A stretch of 64,000 bases of DNA from Adiantum capillus-veneris (GCA_014529385.2 CM043944.1:73582884-73646883); one strand, 5' to 3'. Shown: positions 21,485-33,900, counted from the first letter of the stretch. The notes: generated by a model not told the origin, from the letters alone. A program made the numbers and translations.

Positions 21485-24400
21485 ATGTTTTTATGCATCT
21501 ATGCTTGTTCAAAAATTGATTTGAAGCAAATTGGACCAAAATTGTCAGCACTTCAGACTAAAGGACATTTTAGCGAAATTTCTGACAAATCTACTAACTT
21601 TGATAATCTATTCACTGAACAGGAGCCATGCAAGCAGCAAAGAGGGCAAAAAAAAAAGCTCAACCAGAAGGAAAAGTTACAGGAACTGCCCGCATATCAA
21701 TTGGATCCAGATTCAGTCAAAGCAGCCAAGGCAGCTTATCTCCAAAGAACAGCTGAAGAGCATCATACCACAGTCTTCACTAGCAGATTCAAGAGTGAAG
21801 AGGGACATCAGGTGGAGTTGCAACTCCTACCTAAAGAAGTATATGATGTTGCCGCGAAGCCTGAGACCAAAGAAGCCAACCACAGGCTAGGACTCAGAGA
21901 TTTCTACAAATAGGAGCCTTGCGGAGTGGATTTTCAGAAAGCTTACGAGCTTTTATCCACAATTAAAGAAGATGAAACTGCACAAATTTTGACACGCAGG
22001 GAAATAAGGTCGAAGTGGTAATAACCAAAGATATAGTGGCAGAAGCACTCAGACTGCCCATAGAAGGAATGACCATGAGAGCAAGGGACAGGAAAACAAC
22101 AGGAACTTTTACCAAAGAGACCGCTGCAGCTACCTTTGCAGATTTAATTCACAAGCAAGTGGAAGAGCCAGCCCGATTATACCACCAGCACTTCCACTTC
22201 TTAGCAAAAAGGCCACCAAGGTACACCAAGCCAAATCACGCAGTTGCCACCACTTTCACACAAGCTCTCAAGTCAACAACCAAGCAACCGGTGGACCATG
22301 CACAGTACGTCTTGACCACTCTGAAGGGCACGAAGAAAGAAGGGAAAATCACTTACTTGGGTGTGCCAGAAGTCTTGACAAGGATTGCGTACCATGCCAT
22401 TGGCATGGCTAACAACCTACCACCTGCCCCTGACCAAAACACATGGATATTGGCAACACAACCATCTCCTAGAGCTACAAGATCAGCAAGCGCAGCCAAC
22501 AAGCACAAGGGAAGGACCCAGAGAAATGGGTGCCTAGTGGACTTAAAGTCCCAAGGACAAAGCATCACACGAGAAAAGAGGTTGAAGATCCGATAGAGTC
22601 TTTGGAAAAAATGTACCAAGAAGCAGAAGCCCTAAAGCTGAAAGAAGCCCAAGAAGAGGCAAGGAAAGCAAAAGAGGGAGAGGAACAAAGACAAGCCGAG
22701 GAAACGGCAAGGAAAGAAGCACACGACCAAGGTCAAGGGCTTCCTTGACCCACTTCACCGTCTATTGAACAACAAGAAAACCCTATGCCAAGCCCACCAC
22801 CATCACCTGCAGGTAAAGACACCACCAAAGAGACATAATTTGATTCAAAAGAAGTAGGTCCAGAACAAGAGAAATCCACCGAAGCTATACAAGAGCCTGA
22901 ACAACAAAAGACAGATGAATCTACACAAGAGGCTACCACTGTGCAAGAGGCTACTGCTACACAAGAGCAACAACAAGAGAAAGAACTTGAGCCTGAAAAG
23001 GAAGTGAGTCCTGCAAAAGAGACCACAAAGTATGAGCAAACACCCTCTACTTCCACACAGTAAGAAATAGCCGAGGCATCCACAAAGCCTCAGGATGACA
23101 AAGAAGAAGAAGACCAAGCCTCTACCTCTTGGCAAGAAGAACCAACAACCACGACATAACCAAAAGACACACAAGCGGCTACAGGCACATCAACTCAGCT
23201 AGCAAGACAGGAGGACTGGAAGTCTAATGACGAGTAATCCTGCAAGTAAATGATTATACAAGGCAAATGTAGGATATGACGGAGAGACTCTGATCAGCAG
23301 CACTTAGCCACATCACAAAGGCTAAAGAACTCGAGATGGTGATTGACGCTCTCCAAGGAGAGTTAGAAGACAGAATGAACGTCATCACCGATCTTTAGAG
23401 GCAACTGCAAAAAATGAAAGCCGAAGCTAAACAACATCAGCTGGCAAGAGATCGACAGCAGAAAGAGATGGAAGAGCTAGGTGATCTGCTCACAAAGTTA
23501 TCAGATTCTTGCAAAGCGAAAGACGAACAGCTAACAAACGTTACAAACGAACTTTTGATGACAACCCTGTCAGCTCAGAAAATTCAGGTGCAATTGGATG
23601 TTGCAAAGGATTCTTTACAACACTCCGAACAGAGAATAAATGATTAGGCAATCTTCTTACGGCAAATAAGAGAGAATCTAGATGTGGCCTCGATCAAAGG
23701 AACGTATGAAGTCTATAAAGCATTGGAGGTGAAGAACAAGGACCTCGAGCTCGAGTTAAAGCTGGAGCAATCTCAGCACAGGGACCTGGCTTTGATACGG
23801 GTCTAGAGAGAATAAGAGCTCCTAAAAGAAATAACTGAGCTCAAAAGAGTTAACCACCTCTTGAGAGAAGGAAATCCAAAAACGCAGGAAGAGACATGCA
23901 CTTCAAAGTCGCCGCAAATAGATATACCCTCAGTGTCGTTCGTTAAACTAGAGACACAATCCACAGCAGAGCTGAGTGGTGAAGAGGATTTCCAAGTAAA
24001 CATTATAGATGCCGACACAATGCCCATGGTCAGCTCTCAAAAGCTGAAGAGGATGCACTGAAAGAAAAGATCACACAAGAGGTGGATGAGCAGTGGAAGG
24101 CCGTGATGGATTGGGAGTTGAGAGTTTTTCACTATGTCAATGTCACTCAACTCACTCCCAATCAGATCAATGCGCAATGGCATCAACAATCCCTGCCATA
24201 CCCCTTGATAAAGGTGGAGTCACTCCAAGTAAAAGAAAGGTTGTACGTAGACACGCAAACAGATGGTGCAGATAAAGACCACCTAAAGTGGAGGTTGAGC
24301 TGGTTGAACAAGAATTCGAGGTATTTGATTATGTTCATAAGAGCACCTACAACCCTGCAAAGAGATCCCACTTTCTGTCCTGTACCAAGAGTAAGGACTT

Positions 24401-25011
24401 GGCAAGAGCATGAGGCACTAACGAAGAAGAGGTCAACCTGGCTTAACTACCCAAGACTTCTAGCTCCAGAGAAAGGACAAGCCACAGAGGAATACATGGT
24501 GAAAACCCTAACAGGCGCCATGTCTTTCTTCAAAAGTCTACCGGATCTCTCTTGTGCAATGTTATATAAGATATGCCAAATGTTGCTCACTTGTATTGAA
24601 GTATTTCATGAGCTAGAGCAAGCAAGTTCCTCGTGGATGTCATTCCTCGAGGGAAATAAAGGGTTATGCTATGATCTTAGTGGTCAGCCTTCCGAAGAGG
24701 TCCTCTATGGCTTCTATGCCCGGTGTATGTTCTTACCATCACATAATATGTTGGCATTCGAGGAAGCTTTCTACACGGGATTCTTCACTTGGCAGACAAA
24801 GATATTTGCACCAGTGGTCAGCAACCTCACCTCAAGATTTGTAGGCTACTTAGCGGTGGAGTTGAAGAACAGAGCGACCATGTAGTTTCTGCAAGTGCCA
24901 GATAAAGAAAGAAAAATCAGATACCAAAAGTCACTGAATGAGCTTAAAGACCGCCTCGCCAGTCGCCCGCCGAAGACTATTTCAGTCCATAAAGCTGTGT
25001 CAAGGGATGAC
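21485..25011 (+). pseudogene. Extra 3' reading frame of element A: globular, acidic, coiled-coil and C-terminal regions
   Basis: A series of frames with stops and shifts runs from 21485 almost to the polypurine tract, equivalent to over 1,100 codons. Part 1 (21485-22600) has a basic start and IVAEALRLPIEGMTM, which loosely resembles the N-terminal domain of Athila-type ORF1 and gypsy-type putative transposase proteins. Part 2 (22600-23220) is Glu/Gln/Thr/Pro-rich. Part 3 (23280-23870) is a long coiled coil (EMEELGDLLTKLSDSCKAKD). Part 4 (24082-24885, 267 open codons) is globular, with RLLAPEKGQATEEYM and LSGQPSEEVLYGFYARCMF, and belongs to no family I recognise; the same frame continues after one stop to the polypurine tract. 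No signal peptide or membrane span is obvious, so an envelope role is not supported. Confidence 0.55.
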
Positions 25012-25033
25012 AAGGGCGAGGAGAGGGGGAGAA
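25012..25033 (+). other. Polypurine tract of element A
   Basis: AAGGGCGAGGAGAGGGGG followed by AGAA lies immediately before the TGTTAGC start of the 3' LTR. This is the expected position of the plus-strand primer. Confidence 0.85.
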
Positions 25034-25953
25034 TGTTAGCATCAAGCTAACACGGATACCATTTTTCGGAGTTCTCTTTGTAAAACACTTATTATTTTGA
25101 TAAATCGAGAATATTGTAACTCCTATTTTCTCGAATAAACTCTGTAATTAATGAGTCGGGGCTACAAGCTTCTAGATTGTATCAGCCTGTCATTACCCAG
25201 CTTTGGTAGAACTCCAGATTATTAGTTTTGACCACCCAAAAACCTTGGCTAAGGTATAAAAGCCAATTTTTGTAAGTTTTTTATAAGTTTTTGGATAATG
25301 AAATACACAGTGTGAGCTAACGACGCTCGCTCCTCTCCTTCTCGTGCTTCCTACTCCCTCCTCGTTTGTCACATTACAGTTGTGTTTGTTGCATTGCAAC
25401 CGCAAGTAAGAGCTCTACGCATTGACGTAAGCAGTTCACAGTAATTCGTAGCTTTTGGCTCACTGACCTGCGGCCTAATTTCATCATAACTAGGAACTTA
25501 CATTTCAAATCAAAAACTAAGCATAGATGGGCTATTGGGGCATCATTGCTAAGCATTTAGATGCATTCTGGGTCGAAAACAACTAGGTCAAAAATCCACT
25601 GCTGTTAATAATCGCGATTTTAGAACTTGAACTCAAGTGGGGATTGAGACCATAATCATGTGTTTGTAGGTCTTATAAACATGTCCTAGAAGTTTCGTTA
25701 CGTTTGGATGTCATTTGATGCTGTAACGGATGTGATTTGTTTGTCGATGAGCGATTGGCTTTTGGTGATTTCAGTCACTCGAGTGTAGCTTGAGTTAGAT
25801 GCGAGTTGCTGGTTGTTTTTTGAGAGATTGACAACCTCTTGTAGCCTCTATGCACTAGTTGAGTCAGTTTTGTCCCATGGATTGACAATTTAATCGTGGT
25901 TCTCGCTAATACTGCAATAAGATAGGATGGTGAGGTTAGACATGCATCCCACA
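25034..25953 (+). repeat. 3' LTR of element A
   Basis: 920 bp, beginning TGTTAGCATC and ending CCCACA. It aligns with the 5' LTR over about 760 bp. A TATA box lies at 25255-25262, and one copy of the recurring palindrome is centred near 25614 (AATAATCGCGATTT). It is the more complete LTR and best defines the family. Confidence 0.85.
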
Positions 25954-26369
25954 CCATGCGCTCAAGTGAATGGTCTACTTGGCCAATAGTTCTAGTTAAC
26001 TACAGTCTTCCACCCTTTATTTTCTTTAAAAAGAGCATTTAATTTTGTCTCTCATAACTCCAAGAAAACGTCAAGTTAAAAATATTAATGTATACTTGGT
26101 ACCTCTAATTGACGACCTCCAAGAGTTGTGGAGAGGCATAGATGTACTTGATATGCCAAAATTAGAAAATGAAAGGAGATTTAGAGCTTGAGAAATTTTA
26201 GCATGGACTATACACGACTTTCTTGGCTACGGATTCTGTGTCAATACTGGTTTGTGTTTAAGTAATACATGTAGATACTTTTGATTTCATTCTATTTTTT
26301 ATCATCATACTAAATATTTTACTATGGATGTATAGTGCTCGATCAAAGATTATAAAGCTTGTTTCTCAT
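25954..26369. other. Spacer between element A and element D
   Basis: AT-rich, with no gene, repeat or terminal motif recognised. Confidence 0.5.
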
Positions 26370-27835
26370 GTTGTGATTGGTTGAAATCTATGTACATAGT
26401 CTTTCTCCATTGGGTTAACCATCCTCTTCCATTGTCGCTTTATCTTAGGCACCATCTCTATAAGCTGCCCAAAAGTAACATCTACTTTCCTGCTTGTCAG
26501 ATCCTCCTTCAAGTCATAGCTTAATTGCCCATCTCCTAGTGGAAAATTTGAAACATGAAACTTGCGACGAGCCCTTCTTTTTCTCTTGGCCTTGACATCC
26601 TCGTCTTCATGGCTCTTTTACTAGGACCTGCACCACTTCGTCCTTCCTTTATCTTGTGTGGTCCTCTTCCCAATAGGCATCACTAATGTATCCTCCAGAT
26701 TTGTTGCCTTCTCCAAGGTGACCACACTTATCACTTTTGTCTTTCCTTTTTCCTCTTGGGTTAATCCATTGGTTCCTTCTTCTCCCTTAATTTCAATGCC
26801 ATAATCATTAGAGCTAGTTAGCACCTGTCTTGGTAATGGATACATGTCTCCCCCCATCCTTGGTGGCTTATCACATTGCGGGCTGATGTGGCCCAACTCT
26901 CCACATTTATAACACGTGGGCATCTGACTCCATACCCCACCATTGCTTTGTCCAGCACCATTCCTCGATTTTTCTTCACCTCCTGGCTGATTTGCAAACC
27001 ATACCCGACCTCAATTATTTCCCACATTACCTAGCATGTTTAGACTGAGATTCTTAATTAAATCTACCACTTGCCTCATGTCTTGCCTTAGCCCATCATC
27101 TTGCACTGCTGTAGTTACCACTGCTGGCATGAGGAGTAACAGAAACCACTGGTTCATGATAAACCCCTAGCATGTGACCTTGCAAAGAATCCATAGGCTA
27201 AAACTCAGACCTCCTTGGCAAAAACTCTACTCCTAGCTGCCTCATTCTTCTCAGCTTCCACTCTTTGTTCCTCGCTACATCTAGTGCATCCTCATATATC
27301 CTAGGCGTCTTTAGCTCCACTCTCCAATGTATATTCTCCCAAAGACTAGCCAAAAATCTGTCCTTCTTCATCATGTCAGGTTGGGGTACCCGTGGTGCTA
27401 AGGCCTTGCATATCCGCTCCCATGACATTAAAAACTTACGTATGTACTCATCTACTGGCTCACCTTCCCTTTGCACCAAACCCTGTACTTCTTGCCACAC
27501 TTTGTCAGGATCTTCTGTCTTCACAAACTCCACTTCCAATCCATGCCTTAGATTGTCCCAACTTAATCTTACAGGTGGATCATCCGCATGCAACTCCTCT
27601 TCAAATGCTTTGGACCAAACTCGTGCAGCACTCTTTTAACAAATCTGGAGAAGACGTAACATTTGCGCAGGATCGTGAATCTGGTTGCTAATGCAAGCCA
27701 CCTCCATCTTTTCCAAAAAGTCTTCCTCATCTTCATCACTTCTTCCATGAAATTTCGCATAAGAGAAAACCATGGCTACCCAAGTTTTGATGCATTGAGA
27801 ACCCCTTCTAACATAGGTACAAGAACCCAAAACTT
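26370..27835 (-). pseudogene. gag of element D (Ty3/gypsy, CCHC)
   Basis: The N-terminal part includes FLEKMEVACISNQIHDPAQM and a frameshift near 27640. The capsid core follows (27198-27593), with VWQEVQGLVQREGEPVDEYI, RFLASLWENI and ALDVARNKEWKLRRM, characteristic of retrotransposon gag. A CCHC zinc knuckle CYKCGELGHISPQC starts near 26915. The far end contains a KVDVTFGQLIEMVPKIKRQW-type segment, typical of the stretch before the protease in plant Ty3 elements. Several frame changes and stops make it non-functional. It is unrelated in detail to the gag of elements A and C. Confidence 0.8.
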
Positions 27836-28070
27836 TTTATTGACTCAATCCCCAGACACTTCAATGGAGCTCAAGCTTTTAGAAAAGGATGGACACATGC
27901 ACATCAAATGAGTTTTCATAGTTAATCATCAAAATGACAACAAGAAAAGGGGATTCTAGTATCTCTCTTAATCTTCTTGGCCCAAATATAAAGACTATGC
28001 ACTGCTGGTAAAAAATCTTCCTGTCCACATAAGCATTTATCTGGATTCTGTGTGCAAAATGGAAAGGAGT

Positions 28071-28109
28071 GAACTGAGGTCCGGAACTGAGGTCCGGAAC
28101 TGAGGTCCG
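28071..28109. repeat. 13-bp tandem triplication
   Basis: GAACTGAGGTCCG occurs three times in a row without mismatch. It lies in the leader of element D. Confidence 0.95.
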
Positions 28110-28770
28110 TCTTGATTATCCATTAAAGACCCACCTTGCAACTCCCAAGAAAGCACAGTTGACTAATTATTACCCTCTGATTTTGCCAGAATTTCACCAG
28201 CATAACAACATAAATGGCTCAAAAGACCAAAAAATTAGCATACACAACTTGGAAAAAATTACAGTAGTAAAAACCCAAAATATAGATTGTATATGTATGC
28301 ATAACTTGCCAACAATGGCACCCAAGCATCAAGTAGGAATCACTAGTACATAGCCTATGATGAGGTCACGACAAGGGTGCTCTAGCCACCTATATCACCA
28401 AAAGAATCTCACGCTTGAGAATCCCCCAGCTCAATAAAACCTCACCATAATCGTCTCATGAAAGTTTATGCAAATATCATATAGTCAAGTCTCAAAAATG
28501 ACTATCTTCCAAACCAAGTCTCAGAAATGGCTGGGACTCCCAAATAAAACCAAGTATGGCTCCACAAAGGTGTACAATGGTAGTATCCACAAATAACGTA
28601 CAATACAAGACAATGCGCTCAAACAGGCACCAAATGATTCATACCCACGGCAACTACAAGCGACTCTCACTTGCCAGTATGTCACTCTACTCCAGGTACA
28701 TGTACCTGTAACCTCTAACCTGTAATTTGTAATCTACAACCTTTAATCCCAAAGCTGAAGGTACTCGAAG

Positions 28771-28792
28771 AAGATCCTCCGTGGGGGCGCCA
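28771..28792 (-). other. Candidate primer-binding site of element D
   Basis: On the minus strand TGGCGCCCCCACGGAGG starts at 28792, a few bases after a potential LTR end at 28799-28801. TGG at this spot and the distance to gag fit a primer-binding site. The tRNA was not identified. Confidence 0.4.
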
Positions 28793-28800
28793 AAAGTTTG

Positions 28801-30099
28801 TGATCTGGATGGAAACACACACAATGCCTCTATAATCACTCAAAAAACACTCTTGGGATAATACACACACACACACTATGAAGCACCACTCGGCTTGCAC
28901 AACCCACATGACCGAGACATGGAACACACGCATTGGGTGGAGGAGAGAGACTATCCATTTGCCCACTCAACACACACACACACACACACACACACAAATC
29001 ATCCCAAAAGAGGAAGATTTCTGATGCTTAGATACAATTGAGCTTGGGCCAACACCAATGGGGCAAATAGTTCACACAATATGGATGAAATATGCCAGTA
29101 CAATCACAAATTTGAGCAGAGACTTTGCTCACAGGAGAAACTGACACAACCAAAATAGCAGGAAAATAGTGAGAAATTTGGCAAAATGGACAGCACATTG
29201 CATCCTAAATGGCCCAAAATCCCAGTCTGCAATACAAAATGCTCAAATCCGAGCTCGGATGAGCAGTTTTTGGCCAAAATAGGCTCCAAAAACAGCAAAA
29301 ACTGAGTTGCGGCTGTTCATCCTCTTCTCTCCACGTTTTTTTGGTTTTCTCCTCAGTTTTTTTAGTTTCCACACTTTATCCCTTGGGCACATTTTGCCTT
29401 TTGATTGACCTTAAACGGACCCCGAACATGCCAAAAAATGGCCACGCAGTGCGTTTTTGTTACCCTTCTACATCCATCCCACACCTGGCACTCAACTTTT
29501 TCCAATAATGCATCCTACAAACAATCACTTGAAGTGGACCCCAAATATATTTCTTATGATGAACTTTCTGCAAACACTCCCGTTGTGTCCTCACTTACCC
29601 ACATGCAAGTCTTGACCCCATTCGACCTCCTGACGCCACTCGATGTCATCTAATGCACCTGCTTACCTCATGGCATGTGCTCGTTTATAGCTTCCTCGAG
29701 AAGTTTTACGCTCTACCAGCTCCTCATCATATAAAAAAACACACTGATACTGGTGATAATTAAAATCGATGTACTATGTACATGATGTCCTACCTGTACA
29801 CATGTGAGCCCCACGTAACCACTTGGATATGGACAATGGGAAATTCTTTATTCGATTCACCATGCATGTGTATGTGCATATGCACAATCACTTCTTCCAA
29901 AAAACTCCTAACAACGTGTATGGTGTTGTAATCAAATCCAAGCTTGCTCAACATCTTTTTCACTTCATCTCTTGATGGAGGAAGGACGTTGTTTGAGAGT
30001 AAGAACTTTTGAGATAGTAGCCTGCAACATTTCAAACAAACACCACACACATATTAAGTATTCAAACATTCAAAAATAACATAATAAACATTGACAATG
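28801..30099 (-). other. Probable LTR of element D followed by spacer
   Basis: The LTR should extend to higher coordinates from 28800, but its outer end was not found because no second copy is present. A (CA)n tract is embedded at 28970-28996. No protein gene was recognised up to the LINE. Confidence 0.35.
28970..28996. repeat. (CA)n microsatellite
   Basis: About thirteen CA units. Confidence 0.9.
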
Positions 30100-30181
30100 A
30101 AGAAGACATTGACAAGTCGCCCCACCCCGCTTCGCTTCTCCTCCGCCTCCCCCAGCTCCTTCTCCCCCTCCTCCTGCTTCA

Positions 30182-30928
30182 GTGCCACAGCCGACTCAGA
30201 AGACTGGTCCCTCGCCGGCGGCTAGGAGATCTCTTGGCAGCGCCTTTGCCACGAGTCGCCTAGCGAGAGAGGGTCAGCCCTTCTTGCGGCCCCCTCTGCA
30301 GATTCAGACTTCTTCCCTTGCAGCTATCCCTCGTGGTCTGACTAGCATTGACCTCCGACGCCGCTGGGATTTCTTCGATTACGGATTCACTCGCTTTCTC
30401 GGTGATTCCGTAGCAGACCACGAGGCAGCCTGCTTTAGGGTCCACGCTCTGTTCCTCGCCGCTAGGGGGACAGAGTCCTTGGACTCAGTAGTTGGTTTCT
30501 CGTTTCCCCTCTGTGGTCGAACCGAGACAGAGTGGTCCCTAGACTCAGTGGTGGGATGGTTGCATACACAGGTTCTCGAGTTCTCTCACCACATGGGAGA
30601 ACTTGGAGTTACAGATTTGCTGCAGACTCCGTGGCCATTGGCCAAGTTTGCGGTGACACCCCCAGACTCAGCAGGATGTAGGCACATTGTGGTGTACTTT
30701 TTTGCTGATACGCAGTGTTTTCCTTGCTATGTATACATTCATGAGGACTCCTGGGCAGAGGAGGTTGCTTTACGCACGGCTCGCTCTGCATGGGCTTGGG
30801 CCAGGCACTCACTACAGGCTCGCCTATCTAGAGGACGCTCGGATGCAGATTACTCCCTATCCAAGCTTGCCTCGAAGATAGCCCGTCTTGCTGCTGTGGC
30901 AGCATCTGTTCTCTCTCGCTCCCCATGA
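30182..30928 (+). CDS. LINE-1 ORF1, RNA-binding candidate
   Basis: An intact 248-codon frame, basic and Pro/Ser-rich at the N-terminus (PTQKTGPSPAARRS). It has a central segment DLRRRWDFFDYGFTRF and a globular part around HIVVYFFADTQCFPCYVYIH, and ends in an Ala/Arg-rich helix. No zinc knuckle or RRM is recognised, so the RNA-binding role is inferred only from position upstream of ORF2. The stop overlaps the ORF2 start as ATGA (30925-30928). The first Met is used; the reading could begin slightly upstream. Confidence 0.6.
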   Translation: MPQPTQKTGPSPAARRSLGSAFATSRLAREGQPFLRPPLQIQTSSLAAIPRGLTSIDLRRRWDFFDYGFTRFLGDSVADHEAACFRVHALFLAARGTESLDSVVGFSFPLCGRTETEWSLDSVVGWLHTQVLEFSHHMGELGVTDLLQTPWPLAKFAVTPPDSAGCRHIVVYFFADTQCFPCYVYIHEDSWAEEVALRTARSAWAWARHSLQARLSRGRSDADYSLSKLASKIARLAAVAASVLSRSP

Positions 30929-33900
30929 GGATCGTCTCGTGGAACGTGAAGGGATTAGGTGGGCCCCAGTTTCAGTGACAACAGGGCCGATTGCGTCAGG
31001 AGCTTCAGCGTTGCCTTGTGGGAGGAGAGATTTATCTCCTTATGCTTCAGGAGCACCATTTGTCTGAGAGCTGCACTCGGCGATGTGGTCAAATTTTGTG
31101 GGGACGTTATGATACCTCTTGGTCAGCTGCTTTTGGACTTGGAGGCATCCAGGGTGGGGTATGTATGACTATTGCAGACTCATTGCAGCAGGCCATTGTG
31201 GGCAGAGGGATTATTGTGCCAGGCAAGGCTCAGTGGAATACTTTGCGGGTTCAGGGTGGCCTTGCGGGCTTTCTGAACATCTATGCGCCCAATGTGGCGA
31301 GTGCTCGTGCAGAGTTTTGGTCACAGATTGTTGAGTCTTTACCATTGGTGTGTAGGAGGGGACTTCAACATGTTGGAGGACCCCTCTGACAGGATCGGAG
31401 GCAGCCATGCTACTGTACATGGAGTCGAGTTAGCAGCTTGGGAGAGGTTGTGTATGACTTTGAGGGTCTCGGATACATGGCAGCATTCTGGCTTTGTGAG
31501 GCCTCCAAAGAGTCTTGCCTTCTCTAGGTCGGACCGCAGAGTGGGAGGAGTGAATCTATCGCGGATAGATCGCTTCTACACTAGTGACCACTTCAGTGAC
31601 TTGGGGGGAACAGTGGGCATCCTGGCAGGGACATCCTTCTCGGACCATGCACCATTGATCCTCACAGTGGCAGACAGGCAGAGGAGTGGGAGCACGATGC
31701 TTCGCATCCCAGAGCGGGTCTTGTTGGACTCAGCACTTAGAGAGAGGGTCGAGGCTCTCTGGAGAGAGGGCATGGACAGCCAGGCTCTACCTGCAGACAG
31801 AGTGGCCTTAGGCCTAGCTGAGCTTAGCCACTTTTTTCTCCAGGAGTCTTTGGCTTGACGGGCTGTAGCAAGAGAGGAGGAGCAGCGTCTCAGACGAGGC
31901 ATTGCTTCACTACAGAGGATGCAGGAGCAGCATCCAGATAGTCCATGGTTGGAGGAGCCGTTACATCAGGCTCGACAGGAGCTTGCTTGCACAGAGGAGA
32001 GGCACCATGAGTTTGCCTTTCACCGACAGGCATCTCAGTGGACTCAGGTGGGTGACAGAGTGACAGGTGCTTTTTTTGAGACAACGGGACCTCGGCACTC
32101 GCATGCCAAGGTCAATCAGCTGAGGAGACCCGATGGGTCAATTGTTTGTGAGCCTGAGGATATGCGTGCAGTTGCTACTGAGTTTTACCGTGAGCTACTG
32201 TCGGCTGAGCCCCAGTCAGAGAGACAGGATGCATGCAGGGAGCAGGTTTGGGCGCAGATGCCTTGTCTTGTGACTGAGGAGATGCGCCAGAGGCTAGAGC
32301 TACCTCTTTAGCTTGAGGAGCTGTACACGGCTCTTAGGGCCCTCCCTTGTGGTAGTTGTCCAGGTGAGGATGGGTTGACTCCCAGCTTCTTCTTGGAGTA
32401 CTGGGACCTACTTGGCCCAGATCTTTGTAGTGCCTTTCAATACATTCTGCACACAGGAGTGATGCCAGATAGCATGAGTGAGGGCCTGATTTACCTCATT
32501 CCGAAGGAGGGTGGCTCCTTGGATGAGATTCAACAGTGGCGCCCCATCACCATCCTCAACTCAGCCTACAAAATTCTTGCCAAGGCTCTGAGTTTGAGGA
32601 TTCAGCCACTTTTAGAGAGCCTTATACATGGGACTCAGACAGGTTTTGTCAAGGAACGCAGTATCCTTGACAACATCTTCACTTTCTGGGAGGCTTCTGC
32701 CCTGGCACGTCTCCGTGGGGAGGACCTTGTGATTCTTCTTCTAGATTTTGAGAAGACATAACGACAGAGTTGACTGGGACTTTCTAGAGGGCACGCTTCG
32801 CAGGATGGGCTTCTCAGATGCTTGGATCGGAGGGGTGTCAGCTTTGTACAGGCAGGCTCACAGTCAGGTGCTTTTGGCAGGAGGTAGAGGTGAGCGCTTC
32901 ATGCTCACACGATCGGTCAGAAAGGGTTGTCCTCTTGCCCCCTTTCTCTTTCTGTTCTATGCGGAGGCGATGAGCAGATTTTTGGTGTCACAGCAGGTAG
33001 GTTTGAGGGGCTTAGCACTCCCTATACGGGGAGATGAGCTTCTAGACGCTGAGTTTGCCGACGACTCAGCATTGTACTTAGAGGGCCAGGACGCCAATTT
33101 ACGCAGATGTGGGCAGGCTTTGGAGACCTTCTGTTGTGCATCGGGTGCATTGATCAACTGGAGAAAGACAGTGGCTTTCTCGGTTGATAGTGCTCCTCTG
33201 TCAGATTGGATCCCAGGAGAGGGTTTCAGGTGGATTCCTCCAGGGACTATAGTTCGGTACTTGGGTTGTCAGGTTGGTTTGGATTTGTCCCCCGAGCAGC
33301 AGATTGCTCCTCTCCTCCTGTCCATCAGGAGAAAGCTGTTACATTGGAGCTCAGTACGACTTTCGCTGGCTGGTAGAGTAGTAGTTGCCAACAAGATGTT
33401 GTTGGCGACTATGTGGTACATCACTTCTTGCTAGATCTTCTCGAGTTCTTGCATCAGCGAGGTAGAGAGGCTGATCAGAAACTTCCTTTGGTCAGGTCGC
33501 GACACTCAAATTGCCCGAGCCAAGGTGGCTTGGTCGGTCATCACACTTCCTTATTCTTAGGGAGGGCTTGGGATCATTGATTCAGCACAGCAGAGCAGAG
33601 CCCTTCTTGGGAAGCTCGTCGTCAGAGGACTTCTTCCAGGCGAGGAGCCCTGGAAGGAGTTCTTGCTATAGAGGCTTCGTGCCAGGGTGCCTCGGTCAGG
33701 AGGCCCTTGGCAACCTTCGACCAAATGGATCTTTACAGAGTTGCGCCGAGTTGGTTTGAGCAGGAGACTGGAGGACCGATGCGCTGTGAGTTTGCTTCGT
33801 TCTTGGGAGCTATTACGACGTGGCCTAGAGCAGAGACAGCCGACGTGCACGAAGGAGAGCCTACGGCAGCCCCTCGTCTGGAACCCCATGGTTAGCACTC

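Larger units (their letters stand above)
7286..25953 (+). mobile_element. Giant Ty3/gypsy LTR retrotransposon (element A), degraded
   Basis: The element spans about 18.7 kb. Order: 5' LTR (7286-8117), primer-binding site at 8120, leader with a MITE and a 288-bp-period array, gag (10.3-13.6 kb), protease (13.6-14.2), RT (15.0-16.1), RNase H (16.1-16.5), two H2C2 modules and integrase (16.7-18.15), a retropepsin-like domain (18.4-18.7), a second array (20.7-21.5), an extra 3' reading frame (21.5-25.0), polypurine tract (25012-25033) and 3' LTR (25034-25953). RT before integrase places it in Ty3/gypsy. Its size and extra ORF recall the Tat group (Ogre-like elements), but no archaeal-type RNase H was recognised between RNase H and integrase. 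No matching target-site duplication is seen (AGAAA left, CCATG right), in keeping with an altered left LTR edge. The coding regions carry many stops and frameshifts. Confidence 0.85.
26370..28800 (-). mobile_element. Ty3/gypsy remnant on the minus strand (element D)
   Basis: Reading on the minus strand: an LTR end near 28800, a primer-binding-like site at 28792, an untranslated leader, a gag gene, and a pre-protease segment ending near 26380. Everything downstream (protease, RT, integrase) is missing, so the copy is truncated. The left part of the LTR beyond 28800 could not be bounded. Confidence 0.65.

Noticed and set aside
22733-23174. Two minus-strand frames of 109-116 codons rich in Ser, Cys and Leu
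   Set aside because: They are mirror images of the Glu/Gln-rich part of the 3' ORF of element A.
24082-24885. Envelope-like protein in the env position of element A
   Set aside because: No signal peptide, no clear transmembrane helix and no furin-like site were visible, so an env call is not supported.
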